Counted from the stretch's first letter, positions 1 to 14,254 are shown. The stretch is DNA of 64,000 nucleotides from Plectrocnemia conspersa (GCA_009617715.1 VTFK01000504.1:101792-165791), one strand, 5' to 3'. Notes: a model not told the origin generated them from the letters alone. Translations and numbers: made by a program.

Positions 1-904
1 ATACCTTTAATTCATAACGATAAAAAAACTAAAAAAAAATAAAATGACGCATATTACAAGTAAAAACTTGCTTCTAAAAATCATATTTAATATTATTGCA
101 AACACAGCGTTTCATTGTTTTTATTTTGCAATAAAAAGTATTTTTAAATATATAATACTGTATATATACATATGTCAAAATATATGCATTTTTATATATA
201 CATAAGGTCAGATTAGCGCAGTTTGTAACGAAAGACCCGGCAGCAGACTCAAATTTGTATTTTTTTAAATGCACTACTATTTAAAAGAGTGCAATTTAAA
301 TTAGCAATATATATGATAATTGTACCATAAAACAAATTGTTTGTCCAATAGAATAATAATAAAATGAGCATATATTTAAAATATTCATGTTTAATAAAAA
401 ATATAAGATTACGAAACATTTCATTTTTAATGTGCATTGAAACGAATATATGTATGTGCATTACAATAAATAAGCTGTGCATTAGCGTTGGTGTAGCTAA
501 TGACTGATAGCTAATGACTTTCTTATAAACAACCATAAAAAAACATGAACCATAGTTTTATTTTGTATATAGGTCATTTGTGTTTTGTTAATCTAAGTTA
601 ATTCACACCCAATGATCTATTAGGGTTTATAAATTATATTTAAGAAATATATTGTTAGTTATTTGTTCAGAGCTTGATTCGACCACTCCTTTCCCTAAAA
701 TAACTGTTCTACATCAGATTAAGATTTATACAAACGCCTTCTGACAAAAATGTAACGTGATATATTGACCCAATAAATCCATTGATTTATTAGGAGGAAA
801 AAAGTTTGATGCTTAATTTCCTTAAGAGCCAAATAAACGTCCCAATTTTCTTTGTATATACATTTCGTACTAAAATTGAGATTTATCAAAATCTATGCTT
901 ATGA
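1..904. other. A+T-rich stretch, no gene seen
   Basis: Only short frames of low-complexity composition on both strands. The one structure noticed is a small inverted repeat, AATAAATC at 772-779 facing GATTTATT at 784-791. Confidence 0.6.
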
Positions 905-1240
905 GGCGAGTCCTTGATATGCGTTGATAGAAAACCCAAAGTCCTAGGGGAGGCCGGGGCGATGAAGACGCGTGTGGTTACTTCCCGGAAAGGACAATCA
1001 AAGCATAACTTGGTCCTTTTGATTCCTGTGCGGCGGGCCGCCCCTGCCCTGCTATTTGCCAGTAATTTTGAGGTCTCACAAGGAATTTTGATAATGCTTT
1101 ACGTTTGTCAGTAGCGTACGAAGTTATTCATCTTACTCGGAAAGGACTCGCGTATGTTTGTCGTGTCTTGGAGATGTTTGCTCAACCCTCCACATAACTA
1201 CTGAACCGAACGGATGCTTTTCAACTTACCTACACGGGTC
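905..1240. promoter_or_regulatory. G+C-raised island, candidate regulatory element
   Basis: G+C rises abruptly against the flanks and the 66-residue plus-strand frame inside resembles no protein family. Visible motifs are TGTGGTT at 973-979 (Runt/Runx-like) and TTCCCGGAA at 982-990 (fits the STAT consensus TTCNNNGAA), three bases apart. Motif matches alone are weak evidence; the regulatory reading is an inference. Confidence 0.35.
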
Positions 1241-1711
1241 CAGCTATATTTAAATTACGTAACCATCAAACGCATACATACTATATACATAATGTTACAT
1301 ATTTGCATAACATGTTATTAATTATCAATGATGATATATTAGACATTCATTCAAGATGGGTTAAGTTTTATAAATCACTACCAAAACTTTCAAAAGAAGG
1401 AAAATTTATATATGTTTACTTCTTTGTAACAGATTTTCATTACATACTCCATAAATGCCAACAATAAAAAAATCAGCATGATTCACATTAATTTATTACT
1501 GTAACTCAAAAGTAAGATCTTAGAATGTATGTATCTTTTCACAGAAAAATATTCAATATTGTGATTTTATAGTTTTTTAGAATTATGGAATTAAGGTATT
1601 GCTGAGTGATTTTCATTTAAAGGTGGTATACCCAGTTTTCAAATGTTTTTTTTGTCAAACAATATTTTAAAACATTCGCTGCGCAACAATAATTGGGCTC
1701 TGGGTTATATT

Positions 1712-1785
1712 TTAACTCTTTGAGTGGTATCGCCGTACATGTACGGCGATTGATTTTTTACTGTTTTGAGGTACCCAAGAAAGTG
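1712..1785 (+). mobile_element. piggyBac-like transposon end (left-facing copy)
   Basis: Begins with TTAA (1712-1715), the target duplicated by piggyBac-family elements, followed by a CTCTTTGAG block and the perfect 18-bp palindrome CGCCGTACATGTACGGCG at 1731-1748. The same sequence of about 65 bp, roughly 86% identical by eye, recurs inverted at 19155-19229. A possible degraded partner end, CTACTCAAAAGGTTAA, ends at 2255 and would make a MITE of about 540 bp. No transposase is nearby. The family assignment rests on TTAA plus the terminal pattern and is moderately secure. Confidence 0.5.
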
Positions 1786-3148
1786 ATATAATTACATATA
1801 AGAAATAAAAAATTAAATAATTAAAAAAAACAATTTGATTTAATGTAAATGATTTTTATAGAAAATAATATCAATGAATTAAAGAGTACGAAATAAAAGA
1901 GCTTAACAAAAAATATTTATATTATAAAATATTTAGAGCCTCTGAATTAATATAAAAAATCCACGAAAGCCGAATATTATATAAAAAATAAGTAAAATAA
2001 ATTAACGAAATTTAATAATAGAAAAGCGTTTATTTAAACATTCTAATGAAAAAATAAGTAAATTAAATCAAACCAATAACACGTTGAAAATCATCGAATT
2101 TTTTTTTAAATTTATTATAAATGCAATATAAAATAATAATAAATAAATAACAACAAAAATAAATATGAAAATAATGCGTAAAATTTATTGGTTCCCAGAT
2201 GTATATTAATTAATAAACAAATGTGTTTAATTTAACTCACTACTCAAAAGGTTAATAAAATATCAGTTTTATCCATGAAAGAAATCAGCAATAAAATGAT
2301 TGCCATCGTCTATAATTCTGAAATGAATTAAGGCCAATATTCACAGATACTACATAGTATTACTGACATAAAATTACGAGTGCCATTATTACAGTTGTCA
2401 ATAAGTGTCAAATTTTTAGTTCTAGACACGAAGGAAAAATCAGGGTGTAGATTTTTCTATTTTTAAAATTTTTTTTTAGGTTTAATAATAGACAAAGAAT
2501 CCTTGGATTGTAAATTTTCCCTTCTTTCTCCAGTCGTTTCAAATACATTAAGCTCTAGTAAAACCCTAATAATGCTTAATTAATTTCATGCCCGATAATT
2601 TCAATTTAAGTTTTTTGATAATATTATAATAATTTTATTTATCTGCAAGAGAAATTGCCGTATTCTTTTACATGAAAAATAATTTGTATATAGTCTTTAT
2701 ATCTTAAAGAATCAATAATATTCTAGCTGCTTCACAAAAAGTCTGTTTAAAATTAAAATGTAAATATTATATGTTTATTAGTACAGCAGAGTTTAGTTTT
2801 ATCATTAAAAAAATTACGTTACTAAAAATATTGTAATATTTATAAAATTCAATTTTTCTTGAGAAAGAATTCTTTACATTTAATATTATAACTTTTAGAA
2901 CAATATAAATGTTTTAATAGATCTCTATGCAATACTATATTTTTTAAATTTACAGCCGCAAAAAGCGATTTTTTTTAAATATTTTTATTTATATTTATAA
3001 GAACTTATAATTATGAAAATGTATAGAACTTCTCTATAGAAATGAATTTATTTAAAATTAATTACATAATTCCTACTCCATTGTCAGTATCCATACTTAG
3101 ATTTTTTTATCAATTAAAATCAACTTTGTTAATAACAAATTCTAGTAA
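1786..3148. other. A+T-rich stretch, no gene seen
   Basis: Homopolymer-rich and A+T-rich, with no frame above 60 residues. The first part (to about 2255) may be the interior of a non-autonomous piggyBac-like element. Confidence 0.5.
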
Positions 3149-3149
3149 T

Positions 3150-3665
3150 TGCTTATTCGTGTTTTAGGATATTTACTCCAAAACTTTCCACCAGCATGCA
3201 TATTCAATACGCTTTGGTGTTTTCATTGCAAAGTTTCCAGCACAGATGTACACACGTTAGATATAAGAAAACAAAAGTTTTCCACCGGCCAGAGACCGAC
3301 CAATCCCCAAACAAAGATGTACATACATACATATATAGTACTCGTGTATTTACATATATTAGGGCCGAGTTAATTTCCGCCGAATCTGTTGAAACCGATT
3401 CGGTTAAACAAGGCTACCTAATGCCAGTCCTAACCGTCGCATCCGGTTCAAATCTGAGGGGATAAAACAAACTAACCGGTGCTGCGCGCCCCGGAGCAAA
3501 TCTTAGTTAATAATTCTCGGGGGGTCCCTGGGCGGATGTGGCCTGAAGAGAGAGAGAGAGAGACCCAAACCCCGGGGCCCCCGATCGGGGATCATGTGAC
3601 CAAACAACCCGACGGCCACAACCTAAGATAGCCCTTAATGCCCACCCACCCCACTCGTTCACTCT
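3150..3665. promoter_or_regulatory. G+C-raised island with palindromes and (AG)n
   Basis: Two overlapping plus-strand frames (74 and 89 residues) look like by-products of composition. Palindromes CCCCGGGG (3570-3577) and CCCCGATCGGGG (3579-3590) follow an (AG)n tract at 3547-3563. TCATGTGA at 3592-3599 fits a bHLH-zip (Mitf/USF) site. (AG)n tracts can bind GAGA-factor-type proteins in insects. The regulatory role is inferred. Confidence 0.35.
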
Positions 3666-3669
3666 TACT

Positions 3670-6220
3670 TGTAATATATTATCATACTGTATGTATTATG
3701 TAGTAGTAGAACGTTTGTTCATCAACGTCAATTGGAACAATTTGCGAAACAACGGTATTAAATATGTCGCAGGGCTTATGCAGAAACAAAGAGACATGGG
3801 TTTAAATTCTAATTTTGACGGAAATGATGACGATTATTATCAATATAATGAGCTATAATTTATATAAGCAATTATATAATTCTAAGTTAAATAACTAAAA
3901 TAAATTACGATCCATTTTGTAACGCAAATATAAATATAACATTTTTATTAACATCGAATTATTTTATTTGGTAATGCAAATGACGAATCGAATTAGCAAT
4001 AAAACACTAACACGTAATTTTTAATCACACAATCGATTTTTAAATATAGCAAAGCCCTAAATTTATAAAATACTAAAAAGCAAAAAAAAAACAATTCTTA
4101 TAAAAACCAATTCGAAAATAAAAAAATAAAATAAAATATTAACCACATCTACGCTTTAGAAAAAGCCACATAAATTTTAAACAAATCTGACAAAAATTTA
4201 AAAACAAAATGTGTAATTATATTTTTACAGGTTTAACAAAAGTGAAAACTATTAACTTGTAAATGTCAACAATCAATTAAAGGTTAAGCTCAATTATATT
4301 GACTTTTTTCTACGGGTGAATTAAATAAAATAATAACAAAAGCTTTTATTGATAATTAATGAGTTAAATATAAATAAAAAAGATGCGCAATTTACCTACA
4401 AAATTTTATTTGATTCAAATTGGATAATTGCAAACCTTAGCTTTTCATAATGCAAAAGACAAAATATACCTCAATTTATTAATAATGAAACAGTAATAAC
4501 GTCTTAAAGTTTCACGATATGATCATTTTACTGCGGAAAATGAAAAGGTGTAACACCCAAAAATATTTCGCTATACTTAGTATATTTTATTACTAAAAAA
4601 GTTGAATTACATCAGCAGCATCTATTAGAGTATTTACGCATATAAATGTATATTTATGTAGATTAAATCATAAATATTTTTATGTTATAAGTTGCTTATT
4701 CGAGATTATTTAGTTATTGTCTTTAATATTAATCATATAACTCAAGGCTTTTCTTTCACTAAGCATCTTGTTTTTAAGAAAAAGTTTATATAAATAGTGT
4801 ACATTAAATATATTTAAAGCTAAATATATCTCAATTATTAGTTCTAGATTTAACCTATAACAATTATTGCCAGCCCAAATCGCTTTTGTATAAGAGCTTT
4901 CCTAATAAAGCGAAAGTCAATTATAAAACGTTCAATCAATCAACACCAATTTCACATATATAAAAAAATACCAATAACCTTATCAGATGCGTACGAAATG
5001 CATTTTGACATGCGAAAGTGTCCGGACACTCATCGCTTTCATTAAAATCCAATAATCAAAATGGTAACGTACCAGCGGGAGTTTTCACACCCTTCCTCTC
5101 AATAAAAGGGTTAAAAGTGTCGGGTCATCTAGGGCTGGACGCCCATTTTATATTTATATATGTATATAATACAATATACACACAAAACTTTCACCTCCAA
5201 TTATTAGCCAATTAATACAATCTAATAATTATTCTATTCGTTTCATCAAAACTATATATTTATGATTAATTGAAGGTTATTATTGGGTATGAGACTTTGA
5301 TGGATATTACTTATCATAAATTAGTAATAACGTTATAATATATGTGATATTTATTAGATAAAAAATATGATTCACAGACAGCCCTTCTTGTATCTTTCGT
5401 TCCAATCTATCGACCGTAGACTCACATGCATGCTCTAATTTTAGTTAGAGCAAAGTAATCGAAAATGTAAACGAATTATAATACAACGCTTCTCAAATAT
5501 CGACTCGTGAGTGATTAGCCACTATATAGTACACTTTATATACGAGTAGATTAGTATACTTTTTATATATTTATTGTATGGATTGTATAAAATAGTTTTA
5601 AATTCAACTTATAATATAAATAATACTTTTTAAGTCAGTTTATGTTTTCACTAAATAAGCCTAGGTTATTAGGGCAATTGATATTTATAAGAAATATTAT
5701 ATATTTTTTGATTCAACAATATATATATATATTTTTGTTAACTATTAGTTTATTTGACAATAAAATATGACGATAGTTCATTTGCTATTTTTATACCTTT
5801 TTAAGAAAATAAAATTTTTCAAATTAAATTTTAATTAAATTATTTTTAGAACTCGCAATAAATTAGTTGCAAATTTAATAAAAATAATTTATTCATAATG
5901 TTAAAAACATTTATATGTATAAAATGTAAAAAATAAAACAACATTCCAGTGGTTCATAAACAATAATAGTAATTTAATAATGTCATATGAATAAACCATA
6001 TTTTTCTTTGTTTATTTATTCTACTTATGTTTTGAGACATGATCTAATTATTAATGAAATGATAACAAATACCACGTAAATTTAAAGAGAAGTATTAAAC
6101 ATCTTCGACACGTAAGATTTTTTAAATCAGATTAATTTACTTTGTTCTGTGTGTCGATATGTATTTTTTTTGTTTTAACCATTATATTGCAATTCTGAGC
6201 TATAAAATTGTACGTTTATT
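3670..6220. other. A+T-rich stretch with a weak island near 5.0-5.15 kb
   Basis: No protein-like frame. A short block at about 5000-5150 is less A+T-rich and carries a 65-residue frame that I do not believe is coding. Nothing else was recognised. Confidence 0.5.
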
Positions 6221-6224
6221 ATCT

Positions 6225-6525
6225 GAGAGTGTATCTCCACATCCTCGGAAGCTTTTATCCGTTCGTTCGGCCAGAAGTTGCAGTCATCTCGCAAGCTTTA
6301 CAAAGCTCGATCGGAAGTCTAATATAAAGTAAGCACATTCATGCCGGCGCAAAGTTCGATACAACCGACCCGGGAACAATACACAATTATAATTTAATCG
6401 CTAACTGAGTGTGCTCACCATGGGAAAGACCTAATTTAACATTCTTCTTATACTTCATTATTTTTTCACACAACCGCCACGGGCGAAGATCGAAACTATT
6501 CGCGCCAAGTCTACTTTTCTTTGAT
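6225..6525. promoter_or_regulatory. G+C-raised island, candidate regulatory element
   Basis: A compositional island with no open frame of note. Contains a Sox-like AACAAT within GGGAACAATAC and several CpG-containing words. Function unknown. Confidence 0.3.
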
Positions 6526-7236
6526 ATGCATTTTTTATGTATAAATATAAAATATATATTCTCACGAACGTCAAATGTCTTGTAATCTCAATACAACGTA
6601 TGAAATCGTATTAAATTTTTGATTAAAAGTATAATTTTATAGACACTTCACCATATAATTAAGCTAAAGAAAATTGGAGAAAACGTAAAATTTAAGCTTC
6701 TTTGAAATAATAGCAAATAAATTAAATATGTGCTTATAATAAACAATGCATAATGCATAAAATTATCATTTAATGTCTAAATAGATTTTAAAACATATTT
6801 TAATTCGTTGTAATGATTTTAATAAATAACGTTTTAATTTGATTTAATTACTGTTCACACGGCCAATATAATACCATTCAATTGCCCAACTTTGTTAAAT
6901 ACACATCTAATTAAAAATAAATATAATTAGTATATTTACTTATCAAGCATGAGATAAAAATCTTTAAAGCCCAAGAATCTACGTTACATTTGAAGCTTTA
7001 ACCTGGTTTTAACTAGACATTGCCATTTAAATATAATAAAAAATAAGGGCTATAAAACTTGTCTACGCTACATATTTTTATTATATTTATTAAAAAAAAA
7101 TATTTTTTTATTTTTAGAAAACGGTAAACTTTATTTATTAATTAGTAAGTAAAAAACTATTAACACTAATCGTATAATTCATTGTTTAAGCAAAAATAAA
7201 ATTACTTTCGACTCAAAATCAAGATTTAGTTTAGGA

Positions 7237-7645
7237 CTGTTCCGCGGATAGGAGCATATAGAAAAAAAATAATCAGTGAGGGTAATAATATTCAAACTAA
7301 TGTGTTTTTAACATTAAAATCAATAAAAAAAAGTGCGAATAAAAAATTCTTCCCTGCGCGATGTAAAAAAAGTGTACTTAAAAAAAAATGTGGAAACTCT
7401 TGGTTATGCTGGGACAATCTTGACGAAATACATTGACTCATTAAAAAATTTGAACGCGATAAAAACACAGAAATATATTTTTTTAATTTAATATCGCGTA
7501 AAAAATAAACAATTTTATAATAATAATAGTAACGTGCTGTATTATTAATAACAGTAACAATCGTTTTCAACGATCGAAGAAAATTGTAACAATACGACAA
7601 GCGATCGATTAAATTTTTTTCAGTATGCTACTATCCGCGAAACAG
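7237..7645. mobile_element. Terminal-inverted-repeat element (MITE-like), about 409 bp
   Basis: The left arm starting CTGTTCCGCGGATAGGAGCA at 7237 is mirrored at 7607-7645, whose reverse complement starts CTGTTTCGCGGATAGTAGCA. The arms stay similar for about 38 bp, including an A-run and a final AATC. The interior is A+T-rich and non-coding. No convincing target-site duplication is visible, so the superfamily is not assigned. The right arm runs directly into a second copy of the interior sequence, so the locus is nested or partly tandem. Confidence 0.6.
7274..7500 (+). repeat. Direct repeat, copy 1 (about 230 bp)
   Basis: Starts CAGTGAGGGTAATAATATTC and is shared with 7643-7860. Both copies contain CCCTGCGCGATGTAAAA and GCTGGGACAATCTTG. 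The minus-strand frames of 102 and 72 residues in the two copies are just translations of this repeat. Confidence 0.75.
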
Positions 7646-7860
7646 TGAGGATAATAATATTCAAACCAACGAGTTTTTAACATTAATACCAATAAAAAAA
7701 AGTGCGAATAAAAAATCCTTCCCTGCGCGATGTAAAACATAGTGTACTCAAAAAAAATGTGGAAACTCCTGATGATGCTGGGACAATCTTGGCGAAGTAT
7801 AGAGACTCATTCAAAAAAAGATAAGCGCGAAAAAAACACGTAAATATTTTTTTTAATATA
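7643..7860 (+). repeat. Direct repeat, copy 2
   Basis: A second copy of 7274-7500, offset by about 370 bp, beginning immediately at the end of the right inverted arm (CAGTGAGGATAATAATATTC) and fading into a (TA)n tract. The divergence suggests an old event. Confidence 0.75.
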
Positions 7861-7877
7861 TATATATATATATATAT
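7856..7877. repeat. (TA)n microsatellite
   Basis: An uninterrupted alternating T/A tract of 22 bp. Confidence 0.9.
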
Positions 7878-8219
7878 CTTATATTTTTTAAATAGGTCCA
7901 TCTTTCACTTTAGAAAATCAGAGCAATTATTCTATATACATATAAATCTACAATACTGTTACAAATAAATCGAGCAACATTCATCAAAATCACCAATGAA
8001 ATATTCATATCGAACTTAATCGCGGTTAACGTTTAACTGCCGTCCGATTCTTGACGAATTATCATATTCCGATCGTAAATAATCTGATAATTTCCACACA
8101 TACACGCACTGTGTAACGTAAGTCGAAACAATGGCGTTCAAAAGGAATGCGAAGAGATGAATAATAAAAAAAATCCAAAGAAAATCGAACGAGCATTCGA
8201 ACATTTCTTTAACCAATCA

Positions 8220-8750
8220 ACGTAATGGTGCAATGCCTGAATCACAGAACTCGAAGGCGATTCGTCTCTCCTTCTTCTGTATATTTCTCTTTCACACTGT
8301 TTCTGTTTCATTCTTTCTTATTGCATTATTACAGTGTGTATATTTTATTTTAATTTCGCTCCCACTCTTCAAGGAGCGACTCGCGCATATGAATACAAAT
8401 TGTTTGATTTAATGCTACGCTTTGAGGCACAATCATAGTTATTACAAAAATATTACAATCGTTAGTGGTTTCCCGAATAAGGCCCGGCGGGTTGGCACTC
8501 TGGGTTGGATTTAATCACGACGATTTACAAAGTATAAAAAATTGCTCCGTATCAAATGTGGATTAAATATGACCAAAAAAAATAAGAAACGATTTTTGAT
8601 TAATATAAAAACGGCATAAGGGGTTTTCTTGATGAGAGTCTACGACCTAACCGTTTAATCGTCATTATGTTCGTTTTGGGGAGACTCACCGTCTAGCCAG
8701 TTGTATGCCAATCCGGTGCATGTGCATACAGTAAAGCACCGTTTGATGGA
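8220..8750. promoter_or_regulatory. G+C-raised islands and pyrimidine tract
   Basis: A pyrimidine-rich strand run at about 8264-8322 is followed by islands at about 8355-8400 and 8460-8740. The second includes GGCCCGGCGGG and a Paired/Otd-like TAATC. No credible frame. Confidence 0.3.
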
Positions 8751-8754
8751 TTAC

Positions 8755-10050
8755 AAAAAATAAGGATGTATAATATTTTAGGTATTGTAAATAACTGAGA
8801 GATTACAGATATGAAGCAATAAAAATATAACCATTAAACTATATACACATATCTTAAAATAGATCAACTTTTTAATGTCACTTTGCTCACAACATCATCC
8901 ACATATGCCATCAAAATCTTACACTTCCAAAATGACAAATAATAAATGGAAAAGCGTTGTTAATTTTCAGATTACTCTTCTATTATCTTTTTGGTATCGT
9001 AAAAATTTTTAATTAAAATAATACTGATCAATCTTCTATGTTATCAAAATTTAGTTTATTATGTTTTTTTTAATCTCACAAATAAAAAACTTTATCCAAT
9101 AAATTTTCCTAATTAAAATAGTTACATGATAGTGCAAGTGCAATACAATTGAACTAAATAAAAACTATAAACATTAATTTATAATAAAAATCTTTTTATT
9201 TGTATTACAAATATATATACCTAAAAATTAATTGGAATTTCATTTTTTACATTTCTTCTACTTAATAGATATTAATTAATATTACTTAATTTGTAGATTT
9301 ATCTGATATTTAGTCACTTGGCAAAACTTCATTTTCGACATAAATAAACTGATGACTAAATTTAATAAAATCAGTAAAAAATGACGCTTTTTATGATAAA
9401 TTGCTTTTGTATATTAAAAATGTGAATTTTTAATAAGCATATGTGAATTGTAGGAATCAAATGACATTATTATATAAATAAAATTGACACAAAAGTAAAG
9501 ATAGAAAATTTTTTTTCTTAAAAGTTCATTCCCATTTTTTTTTCATTGTTTATTTACTTTTAAGAGCCAACTGTTTTTTACTTGCTATTATACATTTGGG
9601 TAATGGCAATAGACTGATAACAGAGATTTTAAAAATGCACCAAAAATTGATTATTTATTATTTGAGATAAGAACACAACAAACCAAATGTACCGCATTTG
9701 ATCGATAATAGAAATTGTGACTTACTCAGTATTTACCCTAATAACTTTGAGATATATATGGTTTTATAATATTAAATTAAATAAAAATTACATAATATTG
9801 CAAATTTCACGTTTTCCTAACTATATAACTATCTTAAAACGTACATCTATTTGTATTTTTTCATAATGTTAGTTTACTATTATATATGAATTATAGTTGT
9901 GTATGTTTATATTCCATACACAACTATTCCAAAGATTATTGAAATAGAAAAATCATGGACATATTTTAAAATTTATAATAACGTTACATACACACAAATA
10001 CGATTTTATTTATATCCATGTAACTTTAATTATGGAACACATCAACGTTG
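8755..10050. other. A+T-rich stretch with one perfect hairpin
   Basis: No gene seen. ATAGTTGTGTATG (9893-9905) pairs perfectly with CATACACAACTAT (9915-9927), a 13-bp stem with a 9-nt loop. The stem is too short for a typical microRNA precursor. Confidence 0.55.
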
Positions 10051-10059
10051 AATAATAAA

Positions 10060-10460
10060 ACGATGGACGCATCCGACGCAAATAAATCAAATCGAAACGT
10101 TTCACATCCAACAAATTGGGGGAAATATCTCGGCCATCAATCTACAAATAATGAATACGGAAAAAATTACCACTAAGAGTTTAACTCTTGTTCCATCTCT
10201 CTCGCCCAACACACAACAGGATGAGCTGTAATTACTGGTTACCCTTTATATGGGCACCGCGACCAGCCCTTCAATGGAAATTATATTTAAAAGAAAAGCT
10301 ATTAACAGACGCTAACCCCGCGGACTCACATCTAGCTCGTCCGACTTTATTAAATGATTTTTTTTATTATTATACTTGATTCACGAGCAGACAGTTTCGA
10401 GGAATACCAAGAGTCCGAAAAGCATTTAGACCCTTGCTGTAATAGCTTTGCAATTTCGTT
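10060..10460. promoter_or_regulatory. G+C-raised island, candidate regulatory element
   Basis: Island including a 63-residue plus-strand frame with no family resemblance. The flanks drop back to A+T-rich DNA on both sides. Confidence 0.3.
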
Positions 10461-10469
10461 AAACGCGGC

Positions 10470-13400
10470 AAGGTTTTAAAATCGAATTTATATTCTTCAC
10501 TGAAATGTTATCAAGTAATATTATATATGTAAACATACATAAATGCTATAAAAATATTTATTCAAATACTACAGCGTTTTACTATTCAGTATACGGATTT
10601 GGGATTTTTATTGTACAATACAATATCTTTAATATATTCATATTTCATAAGTATTGACATTTTTATATTGATAATACAAAAAAAAAAAAATTATATATTT
10701 TAATGAATAAAATTAATTTTAATATATTACTTCCGGTAATAATTATTAATATTTATTTTGAAAAAATAGTCGGAATCAAGAACTTTTAAAGCCATGTCGT
10801 TATTAAAAAGCTCATCGTTCAAAAGATATTAAACATTTTATATAGAAAACCGCTCTGAAATGTGCTCTCATGAATCAAACACCCATCAGTCATCCTTCCT
10901 TCATAACAAAAAAAAATAAAAAAATAAGTGAGAGGCCAAGTGGGCACCCATCCTCACTCCACACACATCTGTACACGAGTTTATCGATTTTCAGCCACTG
11001 CTCCATAATAGTCGTAAAATTATACACCATAAAAAGCAATTGATTCACAGGTAATTTTATGCATATTGTATTGATTTATAAAATTAGTATCGCATATTGT
11101 TATCTTTCTGCAAACAAATATTCAATGCCATGTAATATTTTATATTAATAATAATAACATGAATTAGAATTATATCCGAATGTGTATGTGTTCATGTCCA
11201 AAAATATATTTTCGTATAGGTACAAGCTACAGTCATGCCCTGAGGCATGATATGTATCGATACAAACGCATAATCGTAATATTAAAAAAAGGTATCGATT
11301 GGACGCTTGCTCATCACAATTTAATCGATCAATCGCAAGCAATTCCCAATAAATATAAGAACGAGTTTTGGAGGCATGTAAAACGATTTAAAAAAGGCGA
11401 TTGATCAACGGCGATTGACTGAGCCCCTCTTTGTATTCATTTAAAACATTATGATGATTTTTTTTCATAAATCTATATTGCCTCGGAACTAAACGATAAA
11501 GAAGTCTGGACCATAAAAAATCCTTTACATTATTTTTTTATTGTTTTATACATATATACCTAGTAATATTTATATCGATCAATTTTTATACTTATTATTT
11601 AAATTATGAAATAACGTATTTTAAGTTATTAAAAAGGAATATTAATATATCACGTGTTTTCATATATAAAAGACCATATCGAAATTCTTGCAAATTGTTA
11701 TTTATTTTGAAAATAATTATATTTGTTCTTGTTAATGCTGCCGTTTCGCAATTTTTGAATATGTTCCCTTTACGCGAAATCTTTTTACATACATTTTTTT
11801 CAATGTTAATCGAGAGGAAACATTGCTTTCATTATGATTATATTAAATCGAACCGAAATCGTCGGCTTCATCTTCATACCCTCCAAGGATCGAAGATGGA
11901 GGAGGGTATAGAATGGTCGCGCATACAAATTCATCTCAACATTTTAAGGATGCAGTCAGCGTGCACACGTAAAGATACGTTCACACTAACAGTGAGTTTA
12001 AATATATTTTTATAAACTATAGTTACGTAAAAACCACTACTAATAAAAAATAAGTATTGTATTTGTCAGTTATTTTGTATTTGTTACAATACCAAAAATA
12101 ATAAATACAAGAGTGTACTAAACATACTAAAAAAATGGACTACCAGTTTGGCGAATAATAATTTACTTTCAGACAAGGTTTGTGATGGGAAAAATTATAC
12201 AAAAGCTCTTTAAAGAATACAATTTTTAATTTCGTTGTCGCGATATTATAATGTAATTTTTATTTTAATTTCTTTGAAAAAAATATAGGATATTGGAATA
12301 GTCGAAAAGTACTGATAACATTTATTTCCATATTTTTTTGCAATCTGGCTTTTCATCCTTATATCTAGAAAATCTTTATTAATTAAAGATTGGTACTTTC
12401 TACCATCATTTTACACTTATTAAAAATCTTTAAGACAACCTGTAAACACTATAAACCATCAAAAACCAATAATAAATAATACAAAAATAATATGAAAAAA
12501 TCAGATAATAAAAAAAATTAGAGATAAAGCATAACTAGATAAACCTATAGTCCTCAAAAAATATAGACCATGCAGCGAAAAAAATATCTACATCTCATTT
12601 TAAATTGCCATTGATTTTTTTATTTACTATTTTAGTATCAATATTAATAAAATAAGCAAAAAAAATGCAAAAAATTATAAAATAATTAGAATCTGAAATA
12701 AATAATCTTAAGAATTTCATAGATATTTAGGGTTTTTCAAAGCTGAATCAATATCTGTATATTGTTTTTACTTCATATGAGAGACCAATCTTTGTCTATA
12801 AAAATTACATATGACAACAGAATTTTTATTACCATAAAAATAAAAAATAAATCTGACCTGTTCTGCTAATTTTTTAGTTTTAAAAATCTCCTTGTGTAAA
12901 AGAATAACTCAATAGTGACAATTACTAATAATAAACATTTACATAAAATATATACATATATTTTTATTTTAAGCCTTAATTTTCCCTGAAACTCTTATTT
13001 AAAAAGATTAAAATAAGATAACATCTTAGTATATTCACTTCATAATTTATCCAGGTTAAAAATTGTTCCTTATCAACAAAAATAATTGTATTTGCCTCAT
13101 TTTTTTTTTACTTACACAAATTTTATTTAATATTTAGTTATATAATCTTTAATACGCCTCACATCTATAAATACAAGTATGTTAATAAAATACATATAAT
13201 AATATAATTATTTAAGTAGTTGGTCCTACAACTTTAATTTATGGTCGAATTTAATTAAAATTTTCTACTAGAAATCAATATAAAAATATTAACAATGTTT
13301 GTTAAAATAAAGAAGCTTCATTGATACGCTAAGGATAATAAATTTAAAATATAAATTTTCATGATATTTTTAGTTAACAAAGCTTTATGATTAAATACAT

Positions 13401-14250
13401 AATTATTTATAACAACACATACATGTTGCTTATACTAATTTTAACATATAAAACATGTATATATTTAATATTTAAAAGGTTTTCAGGTTAATTTTGTACA
13501 TTAAAGGAAAAACTATAAAGTATTTTTATATTTAAACTATTTAAATTTATAATACATTATAAAATATTATGGATTTTTCTTTTTCTTAAAACATTAATAT
13601 ATGAAATACAATTTTATTGTATTGAATAATATTTATTTACTTCAAAAAAATATTATTAAAAAATAATACATAACAAATTAAACCGCAAAATAACAATCAT
13701 ATTTGTTTTATTTATCACTTTTACGGCAAATTACTCAGTACGACGCTTTTTCTTAAAGAGTTAATTTGTTTGAAAGAGGCACTACATACAGAAGAATACA
13801 TCAGGCAGTGCAGTGAGTACTTTTATGTTATTTTCCGAGGAACAACACATTTTTAGATATAAATGATTAAAATATTATTATTAGAAACATGTTTCAATAT
13901 ATATTTGCGCCGTTAGCACAATAAAGCATCTGTTTTGCGAAAAAGAACCAACTATCTATACCCTTAGTTATAACATTTACAAAAACTTTTAAACTATAAC
14001 ATTAAAAAAACGCATTTCTTTAAATCTTTTTGTTTCGTAACTCTGGCAATACTTTTCTATAATATTATCTTTTGTTTATTAGTTTTAGCGTATTAAATTT
14101 AGAGTTTACTTCATAAAATCAGAATAAACGTAATATAAAGTAGTATATAGAGTTTATGTCGTTTCCTCAAACGCATGCCTAAGAGACTATTCTGAGAAGT
14201 ATTTTGTAGAATTTACTGTTAATTGTTAAAATAAAATATATAAATAATCC
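10470..14250. other. Long A+T-rich stretch, no gene seen
   Basis: The 106-residue plus-strand frame at 11695-12015 has no recognisable domain and is biased by composition. A 9-bp inverted repeat, ATACCCTCC (11876-11884) with GGAGGGTAT (11901-11909), lies in a slightly G+C-richer patch. The rest is unremarkable. Confidence 0.5.
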
Positions 14251-14254
14251 ATAT

